A DNA stretch of 64,000 bases, from assembly GCA_017305715.1 (NCBI GenBank), contig JAFKKG010000008.1, positions 124,001 to 188,000 on the forward strand, in the 5' to 3' direction. This document shows, piece after piece, positions 27,429 through 36,608 of this stretch (the stretch's first letter is position 1; each line of letters opens with the position of its first letter). Source of the stretch: Hyphomicrobiales bacterium. GTDB taxonomy: Bacteria; Pseudomonadota; Alphaproteobacteria; Rhizobiales; Xanthobacteraceae. Below the pieces are notes generated by a model. The model was not told where the DNA came from, did not search any database, and saw only the letters and a program-made list of their open reading frames with translations. A program made the translations under genes and the position numbers.

Positions 27429-28544
27429 ATGAGTTCGAAATCCGCCATTGCCCCGATCAACCTGCTCGACGAGTTGCAAGCAACGCTCGCGCACGGAACC
27501 GTCGCCCGCCGGGTCGAGACCCTGCGCCGCGTGACCGACCTCTTCATCAATGGCGCGGTGGACTATTCGGACGAACAGGTCGGCCTGTTTGACGATGTTT
27601 TCCAGTGCCTGATCGAGCACATCGAAACGTCGGCCAGGACGTTGCTTGCCAATCGCCTCGCCCCGATCGACATCGCGCCGCCGATGACGATCCGGGCGCT
27701 CGCGTTCGACGACGTGATCGAGGTTGCCGGACCGGTGCTGTCGCAATCGGCGCGGCTCGACGACAACACCCTGATCGAGAATGCGCGCAGCAAGAGCCAG
27801 GCGCATCTGATGGCGATCTCGACGCGAAAAGTATTGAGCGGCGCGGTCACCGACGTGCTGGTCCAGCGCGGCAATGACGCGGTGGTCCAGAGCACCGTCA
27901 ATAATCCGGGCGCCGAATTCACCGAACGCGGTTTCACGCGGCTGGTCAGTCGCGCCGAGGGCGACGACGACCTCGCGACCTGCGTCGGCCTGCGCCCGAC
28001 CATTCCGCGGCATCTCTATCTGAAGCTGCTGGCCAAGGCGTCGGACACGGTGCGGCAACGGCTGGAGACGGCCAACCCGCAGCAGGCGGCCGAGGTGCCG
28101 ACCGCGGTCAAGGAAGCGGCGCGGCGCGCGCGCGCGGCGCCGTCGGCGATCACCAAGAACACTGCGATCGCCCATGCGCTGGTCAAATCCCTCTACGAGG
28201 ACGGCCGGCTCGATGAATTCCAGGTGGCGTCATTTGCCGAGGCCGGCAAATTCGACGAGGCCAACGCTTCGGTCGCGGCGCTCGCCAACGTGCCGGTGGC
28301 GATCGCCGAGAACATGATGATCGAAACCCGCGCCGAAGGCGTGATGATCCTGGCGAAAGTGGCGAGCCTTTCATGGTCCACCGTCCGCGCGATCATCGAC
28401 ATGCGCGATAACTTGTCGGGCGGCGAGCCGACCGATCTTGCGGCATGCAAGGACACCTACGAACGGCTGCGGCCGTCGACCGCCCAGCAGGTGCTGCGCT
28501 TCCACCGCATGCAGCAGAACGCGCCCGCAGCGCCCCCGCGCTAG
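27429..28544 (+). CDS. DUF2336 domain protein
   Basis: 371 residues, soluble, mostly helical. The pattern ATLAHGTVARRVETLRRVTDLFINGA at the start and SFAEAGKFDEANASVAALANVPV near the end matches the DUF2336 family, common in Bradyrhizobium and Methylobacterium with several copies per genome. In other alphaproteobacteria members are linked to cyclic di-GMP or cell-cycle control. The GGDEF gene just upstream on the same strand fits that, but it is inference. The stop overlaps the stop of the convergent NrsF gene by four bases. Confidence 0.82.
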   Translation: MSSKSAIAPINLLDELQATLAHGTVARRVETLRRVTDLFINGAVDYSDEQVGLFDDVFQCLIEHIETSARTLLANRLAPIDIAPPMTIRALAFDDVIEVAGPVLSQSARLDDNTLIENARSKSQAHLMAISTRKVLSGAVTDVLVQRGNDAVVQSTVNNPGAEFTERGFTRLVSRAEGDDDLATCVGLRPTIPRHLYLKLLAKASDTVRQRLETANPQQAAEVPTAVKEAARRARAAPSAITKNTAIAHALVKSLYEDGRLDEFQVASFAEAGKFDEANASVAALANVPVAIAENMMIETRAEGVMILAKVASLSWSTVRAIIDMRDNLSGGEPTDLAACKDTYERLRPSTAQQVLRFHRMQQNAPAAPPR

Positions 28545-29185
28545 AATTTGAGCAGCTTCGATCCGGCGAGCGCGCCGATCGCCGCCACCAGCGCGGTTGA
28601 GAGCGTGTACCAGGTCGCCACGAACAGCGGCGAATCATCCGTGCAATGCGACGCGTACAGGGTTGCGGCCAATCCCGCCGACAACATTCCGGCGATGCCG
28701 CCGGCGAGGGCCGGCCGCGCCGACGCGCCGTGACGCAGCCCGATCAGCGCGCCAGCCAGGATCGGCAACGACAATAGCGGGATCGCGGTCATGCAGACCC
28801 GCGAATTATTGCCGACCAGCCGCGTCATCATCGGCAGCCGCTGCGGCATCATCATCTCGCCGCCGATGCCCGCGGTCAGCAGCCCGGCCGGGATCAGCAA
28901 CAGCCAGCCGAAGCCACGCAGCGAGGCCTCCGGCCGCGACAAATGCAGGCTGACGGCAATGGCCGCGCTCGCCAGCGCCAGCGTCACCGCGAATTTCAGG
29001 TCGAAGAACGGATTGCGTATCGCGGTCATCACGTCGGGCCGGATGCCAAGCTCGGTGAAGAACATCAACAGCGACACCGGCGCTGCCGCCACCAGCGCCA
29101 GCATCAAGGCAAAGCCGACCGGGCGCGCACGGTGCGTATTGTCGGCCGCCAGGGTCTTGATGAGCTGATCGGTATCCATTCTCAT
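28541..29185 (-). CDS. nrsF: NrsF-family (DUF1109) membrane anti-sigma factor
   Basis: 214 residues with six hydrophobic segments, the NrsF/DUF1109 layout. Two cysteines lie in periplasmic-side loops: C131 in NSRVCMTA and C181 in YASHCTDDS. In Caulobacter the equivalent cysteines of NrsF are needed to sense oxidants and metals such as chromate. It should keep SigF inactive at the membrane until those cysteines react. The ATG overlaps the sigF stop (ATGA), so the pair is translationally coupled. Confidence 0.92.
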   Translation of the reverse strand: MRMDTDQLIKTLAADNTHRARPVGFALMLALVAAAPVSLLMFFTELGIRPDVMTAIRNPFFDLKFAVTLALASAAIAVSLHLSRPEASLRGFGWLLLIPAGLLTAGIGGEMMMPQRLPMMTRLVGNNSRVCMTAIPLLSLPILAGALIGLRHGASARPALAGGIAGMLSAGLAATLYASHCTDDSPLFVATWYTLSTALVAAIGALAGSKLLKF

Positions 29186-29727
29186 TGTTCCCGTAACTTG
29201 GCGGTCAGGGCGGCCAACCCCCGATGCAGCGCCACCCGCACCGCGCCTTCGCTCATCGCCAGCTTGGCCGCGGTATCCTTGATCGAAGCGCTTTCGACCG
29301 CAATCGACTGCAACACATCGCGCTGGCGCGCCGGCAGCGACTGCAACTGCGTGGCAACCTCGCTTGCCGACGCCGTCTCGACCGGGGCTTCGCCCGGCAG
29401 CACCTCGACGAAATCCTCGATATTGACGAATACCCGCCGGCCGCGGCGCCGCAACGCGTCAATCAGCTTGTTGCGGGCGATCGCAAACAGCCATGGGGCA
29501 AACGGGGCGCTGGCGTCCCAGGTATGCCGCTTCAAATGGACTGCCAGCAAAATGTCCTGCACGATGTCCTCGGATTGATCGACCGGTTGTCCTGCACGCG
29601 CGAGCCCGCGGCGCGCCGCGGCCCGGAGCACCGGCGTGACGGCCTTGAGCAGGCGATGATACGCCGCACCGTCGCCGGCAATGGCCGACCGCATCAGGCC
29701 GGTCCATTCGTCCTCACGTTCGCGCAC
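29182..29727 (-). CDS. sigF: SigF-like ECF RNA polymerase sigma factor
   Basis: 181 residues from a GTG at 29727. Region 2 contains DQSEDIVQDILLAVHLKRHTWD and FAPWLFAIARNKLIDALRRR. Region 4 contains KDTAAKLAMSEGAVRVALHRGL. The longer reading from a TTG at 29763 is rejected because the promoter's -10 box lies inside it (29746-29750). GGGAG sits five bases before the GTG. With nrsF it forms the oxidative and metal-stress switch known from Caulobacter and Bradyrhizobium. Confidence 0.88.
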   Translation of the reverse strand: MREREDEWTGLMRSAIAGDGAAYHRLLKAVTPVLRAAARRGLARAGQPVDQSEDIVQDILLAVHLKRHTWDASAPFAPWLFAIARNKLIDALRRRGRRVFVNIEDFVEVLPGEAPVETASASEVATQLQSLPARQRDVLQSIAVESASIKDTAAKLAMSEGAVRVALHRGLAALTAKLREQ

Positions 29728-29745
29728 GCGCGCTCCCACCTTGCA

Positions 29746-29771
29746 ATTCGTTCGTTCTTTCAAATTGTTAC
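29746..29771 (-). promoter_or_regulatory. SigF-type autoregulatory promoter
   Basis: On the minus strand GTAAC (29771-29767) and CGAAT (29750-29746) are separated by 16 bases, the -35/-10 pattern described for SigF promoters. Transcription would start near 29739, 12 bases before the chosen GTG of sigF. Confidence 0.7.
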
Positions 29772-30083
29772 GTCAGGACGCCGAGATCACGAAACCGTGA
29801 TCAACTACCCCTGACATTCGCTTCACGCCTTCTCGTCCGGGAATCGGGATGGCCAGTACCTTGCCGGCTGGCTCATACCATCGATCGCCGCCGCTCGCAT
29901 CCGCGGGCTCCCGTCCCCGCCAAATTGCCCTGCGGAGAATACGACGGGCCCAACCGGCTGTTGCAACACTGCTGCCCGGTTTTTGCCGGGTGTTGCCCGA
30001 AGATTCCCTTTTTCTGCCCCGCTGTGGACACGAGGCGGGGTCTCATTTCGCCTGTGGGGACGGGCAAACGGGGAGACTGCCAC
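29772..30083. other. Intergenic region, 312 bp
   Basis: Lies between the sigF promoter and the start of the 211-residue gene. I see no repeat of the families found elsewhere and no RNA gene. It is too gapped in all frames for a convincing small protein. Confidence 0.45.
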
Positions 30084-30719
30084 ATGACGATCAAAGCCAG
30101 CGGGCGCGCGGCCTTGATATTTGCAACCGGACTCTTCGTCTATTTCGCGGGGCCGACGCCGATAACGGCTACCCGGTCGGCCCTCGCGGCCACATCGAAT
30201 TCGGACAGCGCGACGCCGGCGAAAAACGTCCGGCAAAGCACACGGCACGGGAAACGTTATTCACGTCGATCAGGCAAGGCCACGGCGAAGCCAGCCGAGA
30301 CCCAGAAAGCCGCTGAGAAGGATGCGGCTTCGACCGATGGGTCGTTCGCGATCCCGGCGACGGTGGCCAACGCCAATGCGCAGCTAGCGTCTGCGGATGC
30401 CACCCCCGCCCCCGGCAGCGCCCAGGCAATGACGGCAAAGGCCAACATCCTGCTGGCGGCAGCCGACAAACCGGGAGAAGCGCAGCCCGATACGGTGGTC
30501 TCCTCCGATCAGCTCAACGATGTCGACCGGGCCCTCCAGCAAAACCCGGCCACGCAGACCGTAGCGACGGCCGCGGCCAAACCAGCCCAGGCGGCGCCGG
30601 TGCTGGCTTCCAGCAGTGACAGCAAGACCTGGGATCAGACCTCGCTGATCGGGAAGATTTTCATCGCCTTCGGCGCGTTGCTGACGATGGCCTCCGCCGC
30701 GCGCATGTTCATGGCGTAA
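30084..30719 (+). CDS. Hypothetical membrane-anchored Ala-rich protein
   Basis: 211 residues. A hydrophobic N-terminus (RAALIFATGLFVYFAG) is a signal or anchor. It is followed by a basic stretch (RHGKRYSRRSGKATAKPAE) and a long Ala/Pro/Thr-rich low-complexity middle. A second hydrophobic segment (LIGKIFIAFGALLTMASAARMFM) ends the protein. The ATG at 30084 is chosen because an upstream in-frame extension is Cys/Pro-rich and has no ribosome binding site, while GGGGAGA lies about nine bases before 30084. Family not recognised. Confidence 0.7.
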   Translation: MTIKASGRAALIFATGLFVYFAGPTPITATRSALAATSNSDSATPAKNVRQSTRHGKRYSRRSGKATAKPAETQKAAEKDAASTDGSFAIPATVANANAQLASADATPAPGSAQAMTAKANILLAAADKPGEAQPDTVVSSDQLNDVDRALQQNPATQTVATAAAKPAQAAPVLASSSDSKTWDQTSLIGKIFIAFGALLTMASAARMFMA

Positions 30720-30835
30720 TTGAGTAAGCCGGATGCCGGACGCGGCGAAAAGCGTCCGGGCCGCGGCTTTGAGCCACTTGAAGCCCATCCCGCCAGCGGG
30801 CACATTGCCTGCCAGATCAGACACCGGGGTGGACC

Positions 30836-31615
30836 ATGGCTACGTTCGAACACATCATTGTCGAAAGCAAAGGCGCGGTTGGCATTATCACGCTAAACCG
30901 TCCGAAAATGCTTAACGCGCTGTCGTTCGGCGTGTTTCGCGAGATCGCCGCCGCCGTCGATGACCTCGAAGCCGACGACGCGATCGGATGCATCCTGGTC
31001 ACCGGCAGCGAAAAGGCCTTTGCGGCCGGCGCCGACATCAAGGAAATGCAGCCGAAGACCTTCATCGATATGTTTTCCAGCGATTTCACCGCCATCGGCG
31101 GTGACCGGATCGCCACCTGCCGCAAGCCGACGATTGCGGCTGTCAGCGGCTATGCGCTCGGCGGCGGCTGCGAACTCGCGATGATGTGCGACATCATCAT
31201 TGCCTCCGACACCGCCAAATTCGGCCAGCCGGAAATCAACCTCGGCACCATCCCCGGCATCGGCGGCACCCAGCGGCTGACGCGCGCGATCGGAAAATCC
31301 AAGGCGATGGATCTGTGCCTCACCGGCCGCATGATGGACGCGGCCGAAGCCGAACGCTCGGGCCTCGTCAGCCGCATCGTGCCGGCAGACAAATTGATGG
31401 AAGAGGCGCTGGCGGCGGCGGAGAAGATCGCGTCGATGTCGCGTCCCGCAGCCGCGATGGCCAAGGAAGCCGTCAACCGCGCGTTCGAGACGCCGCTGTC
31501 GGAAGGCATGAATGTCGAGCGCAACCTGTTCCACTCGACCTTCGCGCTGGAAGACCGTTCCGAAGGCATGGCCGCGTTCATCGAGAAACGCAAACCGGTG
31601 AACAAGAACAGGTAG
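30836..31615 (+). CDS. Enoyl-CoA hydratase
   Basis: 259 residues, the crotonase size. It hydrates 2-enoyl-CoA in beta-oxidation. Both catalytic glutamates are present, in [11 protein letters not shown] and [10 protein letters not shown], and the oxyanion-hole segments AAGADIKEM and ALGGGC are intact. The N-terminus [20 protein letters not shown] is typical. It resembles the short-chain enoyl-CoA hydratase of the FadB1x/EchA group; exact chain-length preference is not readable. A 51-residue membrane peptide gene follows 11 bp downstream. Confidence 0.92.
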   Translation: MATFEHIIVESKGAVGIITLNRPKMLNALSFGVFREIAAAVDDLEADDAIGCILVTGSEKAFAAGADIKEMQPKTFIDMFSSDFTAIGGDRIATCRKPTIAAVSGYALGGGCELAMMCDIIIASDTAKFGQPEINLGTIPGIGGTQRLTRAIGKSKAMDLCLTGRMMDAAEAERSGLVSRIVPADKLMEEALAAAEKIASMSRPAAAMAKEAVNRAFETPLSEGMNVERNLFHSTFALEDRSEGMAAFIEKRKPVNKNR

Positions 31616-31626
31616 CTACGGAGTGC

Positions 31627-31782
31627 ATGTCGTCACAACCGCTTGGATTCAATTCGAGAAGACGATGGAAGATCGTCCTTGTGATCTACCTCGTCGGTTT
31701 CCTGATATGCGAGTTGCTTCTGCTCTGGGGCGCTTACGAGGCAGGGGGTTCGATCGCCCACACACTCTGGCCGAATATTTGA
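31627..31782 (+). CDS. Small single-helix membrane protein
   Basis: 51 residues. A basic N-terminal part (FNSRRRWK) is followed by one hydrophobic helix (IVLVIYLVGFLICELLLLW) and a short polar end. The positive-inside rule fits. GGAG sits before the ATG, 11 bp after the hydratase stop, so it may share that transcript. Such small proteins are often overlooked. Function unknown; moderate confidence because size gives little statistical support. Confidence 0.5.
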   Translation: MSSQPLGFNSRRRWKIVLVIYLVGFLICELLLLWGAYEAGGSIAHTLWPNI

Positions 31783-31890
31783 AGATCGGGTGCTTACACT
31801 TGATCATCGGGCAGCTGGGGCCAGTTGTTCTGGTGGTATTCGTTCTGCAGTTGGCAGGACTTCTTCCTCATCCAATTGAGTTCTAGCTTC

Positions 31891-31977
31891 GTAGGTGGGC
31901 AAAGCGCAGCGTGCCCACCCTTCCCTGCGTTGCTCGTGATGGTGGGCACGGCCCAAGCGCGCCTTTGCCCACCCTAC
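31891..31977. repeat. Palindromic repeat, GTGGGCAAAG family
   Basis: Arms begin GTAGGTGGGCAAAGCGCAGC on the left and end in the inverse GCCTTTGCCCACCCTAC on the right, with GTGCCCACC / GGTGGGCAC inside. The right end supplies the last coding bases and the TAG stop of the acetyl-CoA hydrolase-type gene (stop at 31974-31976 on the minus strand). Confidence 0.8.
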
Positions 31978-33830
31978 GATTTTCTGCCCCGCACCAACGC
32001 CGCATTGACCAGCGCGCGATACGCGCGCTCGGCAAACGTTGTTGGCTTGTCGAGGCCGAGCCGCGCCAGGCATTCGAGACCCGCGCGGTCGGGCGGCTGC
32101 GTCATTCCCTGCCACAGCATCCCGGGCAATCGCAGCGGCGTGCGCTGCGTGGCCTGCAGCAATTGCAGGGCCGGGATCAGCCGCTGTTCGACCTCGGTGA
32201 AATCGCTGCCGAACGGGAATGACGGCAGCAGGCCTGCCTCGCGCGCGGGCTTTAGCGCGGCCGCGATCGCTTCCGGAAAATTCTCGCGATGCGCGCGCGG
32301 GATCTCAAAATCCTTCGGCAATTTGCCGGCATCCTTGGCGACCTTGGCCAGTTCGGCCTGGAAACGCGAGTCCGCTATTGAAAGCATCGCCGCGATGGTC
32401 TCGGTGTCGGATTTCCCCTTGACGTCGGCGACGCCATATTCGGTGACGAAGACGTCGCGCAGATGCCGCGGAATGGTGGTGTGGCCGTAGTTCCAGAGGA
32501 TGTTGGATTGCGGCTTGGCGCCGGTCTGCCGCGTTGCTTCCAGCGCCAGGATCGATCGTGCGCCCTGCAGCGCGAAGGCCTGCGCCACGAAATTATACTG
32601 ACCGCCGACGCCGCTCACGATCTGACCGTTCTCGAGGCCGTCGGAAATCGCTGCCCCCATCAGGGTCGCCATCATCGCATTGTTGACGAAGCGGGCATCG
32701 ACCCGCGCGCGGCGTTTGGTCTCCTCGTCGCCATAGAGCTGGTTGGTGAACGAAACCGGCATCATCTGGATGCGGGCGATCTGTTGCGGCGACATCTCGC
32801 GCAAGCTGCGATAGAACGCTTTCGGTCCGAGGAAAAACGCGCCGTGCAGCGTCACGCCATCGACTTCGCGCGTGAGGATGCCGGCGTCGATCAGGCCCAG
32901 AAACGCCTCGAACAGCATTTCGCTGACGCCGTAGAGACCCTTCTCGAAGGAGCCGGTCTGCGGCACCGGTTGTTCCGGCGCGAGCCGCTTCATGATGGCG
33001 TGGAATTCGGCGTTGTCGCGGTGGCGAACGATCAGGCCCTGCGCCAGGGCGTCGCCGACCTGTCCGATACCGATCTGCAGCGTGCCGCCATCGGGCACGA
33101 GGCCCGCGGCGTGGAGGCCGATGGCATATTTGGTGTCGCTGATCGGCTCGGCCGGCGGCGCGAACAGCGGAAAATCCGTCTCGGGGCTGTGGAGCACCGC
33201 GCTGAATTCATCGCCCGCAAGATCGCCCAAGCCGGGCATGAACGGCAGTTCGGAATTGACCTGGCCAACCAGCCTGAACGACGCCCGGCCCTCGGCGCGG
33301 GCGCGCAAAATATCCAGCGTGGTGTCGGTATTGCAGCTCAGGCTGTAGCGCGCGACGCCACCCTCGACGCGCCTGGCCACCAATTGGGTGACGACATTGA
33401 GCCCGCGCGCCAGAAGATAGGACGCAGCGTGGGTGTAATTCGCGGAGATATAATGCTGCTGCGCATAAGGCACCCGCAGCCACTTTCCGGCGAGGAAGAA
33501 GAATTCGATCACCTGGATGTTCGGCGGCAACGCGCCTGCATGCAGGGCTGTGGCGTAGTTGAGGTCCGGATAGCCTCCGAACAGCCGATCGATCACCGGA
33601 CCGATGAAGCGCTTTTCCAGCAGACTGCCGGGCCGCGGCTTTTCCAGCGTCAGCGCGGAAAACAAGGTCAGGTTGATCGAACGATCGGCCGCGGCGCGGG
33701 CGTAGAGCGCGTTGATGATGTGATTGGCCTTGCCAAGCCCGAGTGGCAACCCGACCACGAGGTTGGTTCCGACATCGCGGATGATGTCTTCCGCGATCGC
33801 TTCGGGGTCGGAAAACAGCTTTGGCATCAA
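31974..33830 (-). CDS. Acetyl-CoA hydrolase/transferase family protein
   Basis: 618 residues. Class I CoA-transferase fold with the acetyl-CoA hydrolase/4-hydroxybutyrate CoA-transferase pattern: VVGLPLGLGKANHIINALY at the N-terminus, LQIGIGQVGDALAQGL in the middle, GVSEMLFEAFLGLID around the position of the catalytic glutamate, and GVGGQYNFVAQA near the C-terminus. Longer than the ~430-residue hydrolases because of N-terminal and C-terminal extensions seen in a proteobacterial subgroup. The acyl substrate is not readable. The stop codon lies within a palindromic repeat. Confidence 0.82.
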   Translation of the reverse strand: MMPKLFSDPEAIAEDIIRDVGTNLVVGLPLGLGKANHIINALYARAAADRSINLTLFSALTLEKPRPGSLLEKRFIGPVIDRLFGGYPDLNYATALHAGALPPNIQVIEFFFLAGKWLRVPYAQQHYISANYTHAASYLLARGLNVVTQLVARRVEGGVARYSLSCNTDTTLDILRARAEGRASFRLVGQVNSELPFMPGLGDLAGDEFSAVLHSPETDFPLFAPPAEPISDTKYAIGLHAAGLVPDGGTLQIGIGQVGDALAQGLIVRHRDNAEFHAIMKRLAPEQPVPQTGSFEKGLYGVSEMLFEAFLGLIDAGILTREVDGVTLHGAFFLGPKAFYRSLREMSPQQIARIQMMPVSFTNQLYGDEETKRRARVDARFVNNAMMATLMGAAISDGLENGQIVSGVGGQYNFVAQAFALQGARSILALEATRQTGAKPQSNILWNYGHTTIPRHLRDVFVTEYGVADVKGKSDTETIAAMLSIADSRFQAELAKVAKDAGKLPKDFEIPRAHRENFPEAIAAALKPAREAGLLPSFPFGSDFTEVEQRLIPALQLLQATQRTPLRLPGMLWQGMTQPPDRAGLECLARLGLDKPTTFAERAYRALVNAALVRGRKS

Positions 33831-34066
33831 AATGCGGACCCGGGCACCACTGGACAGCCAACCGCCTGGAATCGGGAGCGGGCCACTGAAAACTATAACT
33901 CATTTGTCATATGGGCGCGTCTGTGACGAACCGGCAACAGCCCGCCGCCGAATTCCTGTGGTGATGTCGCGCGGCCGTTTGCCAGTGGCGGCCCCGCGCC
34001 CTAAACAGGTAGATGTGACATGGCCGTCGGCGGGGGCGGACGGGGCTTGAGTAGTTGCGGGATCAA

Positions 34067-35482
34067 ATGGTTGGGCGTGCCGCTATTGTTGGCCACGTGA
34101 CAGGGCGCGTGCTTCGATCGGGCATCTGCCTTGGTGCGATGATTTGCGCGCTTTTCACCGCCAGCGCACATGCCGAAACCCTGCCGGAGGCACTGGCCAA
34201 GGCCTATCAGACCAACCCGCAACTGAATGCCGAACGGGCGCGCCAGCGCGCTACCGACGAGAACGTGCCGCAGGCACTGGCGGGCTACCGGCCGCAGATC
34301 GTCGCCAGCCTGACCGCCGGCCTGCAGGCGGTCCGCAATTTGCTGCCCGACAACACCATCCAGTCGGCGACCCTGAAACCCTGGACGATCGGGGTGACGG
34401 TGACCCAGACCCTGTTCAACGGATTCAAGACCGCCAACAGCGTCCGCGTCGCGGAACTGCAGGTCTCATCCGGCCGGGAGGCGCTGCGCAATGTCGGCCA
34501 GGGCGTGTTGCTCGATGCCGTCACCGTCTACACCAACGTGCTGGCCAATCAGTCGCTGGTCACGGCGCAGCGTTCCAACGTCGCCTTCCTGCGCGAGACC
34601 CTCGCCATCACCCAGAAGCGCCTCAACGCCGGCGATGTGACGCCGACCGACACCGCGCAGGCCGAGGCGCGCCTCAGCCGTGGCCTTGCCGACCTCAACG
34701 CCGCCGAGGTTGCCTTGGCGATCAGCCAGGCGACCTATGCCCAGGTGATCGGCAACCCGCCCGCGCAGCTGAGCCCCGCCGAGACCGTGGACCGCTACCT
34801 GCCGCGCAGCCGCGATGACGCCACCGGCCTTGCCTTTCGGGAACATCCGGCGGTGATGGCGGCCGCCTTCGACGTCGACGTCGCCTTCACCAGCATCCGC
34901 GTCGCCGAAAGCAGCCTGATGCCGACGATTACGCTGCAAGGTTCCGCCAGCCGCAGCAAGCAGTCGGATTCCACGCTCGGCACGTTCGGGACCGACCAGG
35001 CGTCCATTGCCGGCCAGCTCAACCAGCCGATCTACGATGGCGGCATGGCGGCTTCGCAGACCCGGCAGGCCAAGGAAGTTTCCGCCCAAAGCCGGCTGGT
35101 GCTCGATCAGGTCCGCAACCAGGCGCGCACCGCCGCGGTCGGCGCCTGGGTGGCCAATGAAGGCGCCAAGGTCGCGGTGTCCGCGTCGGAATCCGAAGTG
35201 CGCGCCGCGACCATTGCCCTGCAGGGCGTGCAGCGCGAGGCCGCGGGCGGCCAGCGCACCACGGTCGACGTGCTGAACTCGCAGCAGGATCTGATCCTGG
35301 CCAAGGCGCGCCTGATCGGCGCTCAGCGCGACCGCGTGATCGCCTCCTACACCCTGCTCAGCGCCATCGGCCGGCTCGACGTCAAGACGCTGGCCCTCAA
35401 CACCCCGGATTATCTGCCGGAGGTGCACTACCATCAGGTGCGCGACGCCTGGCATGGCCTGCGCACGCCCTCGGGACAGTAG
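34067..35482 (+). CDS. TolC-family outer membrane efflux/secretion protein
   Basis: 471 residues with a signal peptide ending in ASAHAE. Two repeated halves follow, each with long coiled helices; the opening TLPEALAKAYQTNPQLNAERARQRATDE and the second half starting AFREHPAVMAAAFDVD show the internal duplication. GGQRTTVDVLNSQQDLILAK is the classical TolC block. It forms the outer-membrane tunnel for type I secretion or multidrug export. No adaptor or ABC gene is adjacent. ATG at 34067 is preferred over an upstream TTG in frame. Confidence 0.9.
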   Translation: MVGRAAIVGHVTGRVLRSGICLGAMICALFTASAHAETLPEALAKAYQTNPQLNAERARQRATDENVPQALAGYRPQIVASLTAGLQAVRNLLPDNTIQSATLKPWTIGVTVTQTLFNGFKTANSVRVAELQVSSGREALRNVGQGVLLDAVTVYTNVLANQSLVTAQRSNVAFLRETLAITQKRLNAGDVTPTDTAQAEARLSRGLADLNAAEVALAISQATYAQVIGNPPAQLSPAETVDRYLPRSRDDATGLAFREHPAVMAAAFDVDVAFTSIRVAESSLMPTITLQGSASRSKQSDSTLGTFGTDQASIAGQLNQPIYDGGMAASQTRQAKEVSAQSRLVLDQVRNQARTAAVGAWVANEGAKVAVSASESEVRAATIALQGVQREAAGGQRTTVDVLNSQQDLILAKARLIGAQRDRVIASYTLLSAIGRLDVKTLALNTPDYLPEVHYHQVRDAWHGLRTPSGQ

Positions 35483-35575
35483 TTCGCAAATTTTCTGCGG
35501 TTATTAACCGGCCGCTGATCATGTCCGCCATTTCCCGTCGTCCGGAGTCTGCCCTAGCCTGGAACCCGGTACGAT

Positions 35576-36575
35576 GTGTTTGCTCCCGATTTTGATCTGC
35601 GAGGCCGCGTGATCTCAAACATTCTGCGCTGGTCGGGCCACACGCTGCTGGCGCTCCTGATATTGATCGTGTTGGTGATCGCAGCGTTCCGGATGGCCGC
35701 ATCGATCCGCGAAACCCACACGCGCGCCGACCTCGCGCCGTCGTCGGGCCATCTGGTGCCGACCCGCTCCGGCGGCGTGTTCGTGCAGGAACAAGGCCCG
35801 CCGGATGGAATTCCAGTGGTGCTGTTTCACGGCACCGCGGCGTGGAGCGAACTCTGGCGGCACACCAGCAGCGCGCTGGCTGCGGCGGGTTTTCACGTCA
35901 TCGCGCTCGACCTGCCGCCATTTGGATTTTCGGATCGTCCCGGCAGCTATACGCGGCAGGACCAGGCGGTGCGCATCAATGACGTGCTGCTTTATCTGAA
36001 GGCCAAGCCTGCGATCATCGTCGGTCACTCCTTTGGCGCGGCGACCGAACTCGTGATGCGCCATCCGGACCGGGCGCGGGGGCTCGTGCTGGTGGATGCG
36101 GCGCTGGGACTGACCGCGGCGCCATCCGACGCGCCATGGATCGTCGGGCCGAAATGGATTCGCGAAATACTGGTATCGCTGACCATCACCAATCCGGTGG
36201 CGACGAAGACGCTGCTCGAATCCCTGATCGCGAAAAAGGAACGGGCGCTGCCCGAATTCGTCGCCATCCTGCAGCGGCCGACGACGCAGCAGGGCACCAC
36301 CTCCGATATCGCCGACTGGCTGTATTACTTCCTCGGCGCCGACCGCGACGCTGCGAGCGCCGACCGCTCGGCCTATGCGCGGGTGAAACTGCCCGTCGCG
36401 ATCCTGTGGGGCGACAAGGATAACGTGACCCCGGTCGAGCAGGCGCTCGATCTGCGAACGCTGTTTGCCGCCGGAGACCGCCCTCGTTTTGCTGCCCGGT
36501 CTCGGTCACATTCCGCAAATAGAGGACCCCGCTTTGTTCAACGACGCCCTGCTCAAGGCGCTCGGAAAACTTTAA
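35576..36575 (+). pseudogene. Alpha/beta hydrolase with a frameshift near its C-terminus
   Basis: An N-terminal membrane helix (LLALLILIVLVIAAFRMAAS) leads into an alpha/beta hydrolase fold: VVLFHGTAAWSELW, nucleophile elbow VGHSFGAATE, and acid-loop region AILWGDKDNVTPVEQ. After the codons for LFAAGD the frame breaks near 36475-36480. The expected tail LLPGLGHIPQIEDP, with the catalytic His, continues in the +1 frame to a TAA at 36573. Deleting one C restores a full gene. Either a recent mutation or a base-calling error; the protein as read would lack its His. The start may be GTG at 35576 or 35609. Confidence 0.8.
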
Positions 36576-36608
36576 ACTCGGGACAGATTCGACGAGGGCG
36601 AAGACATC

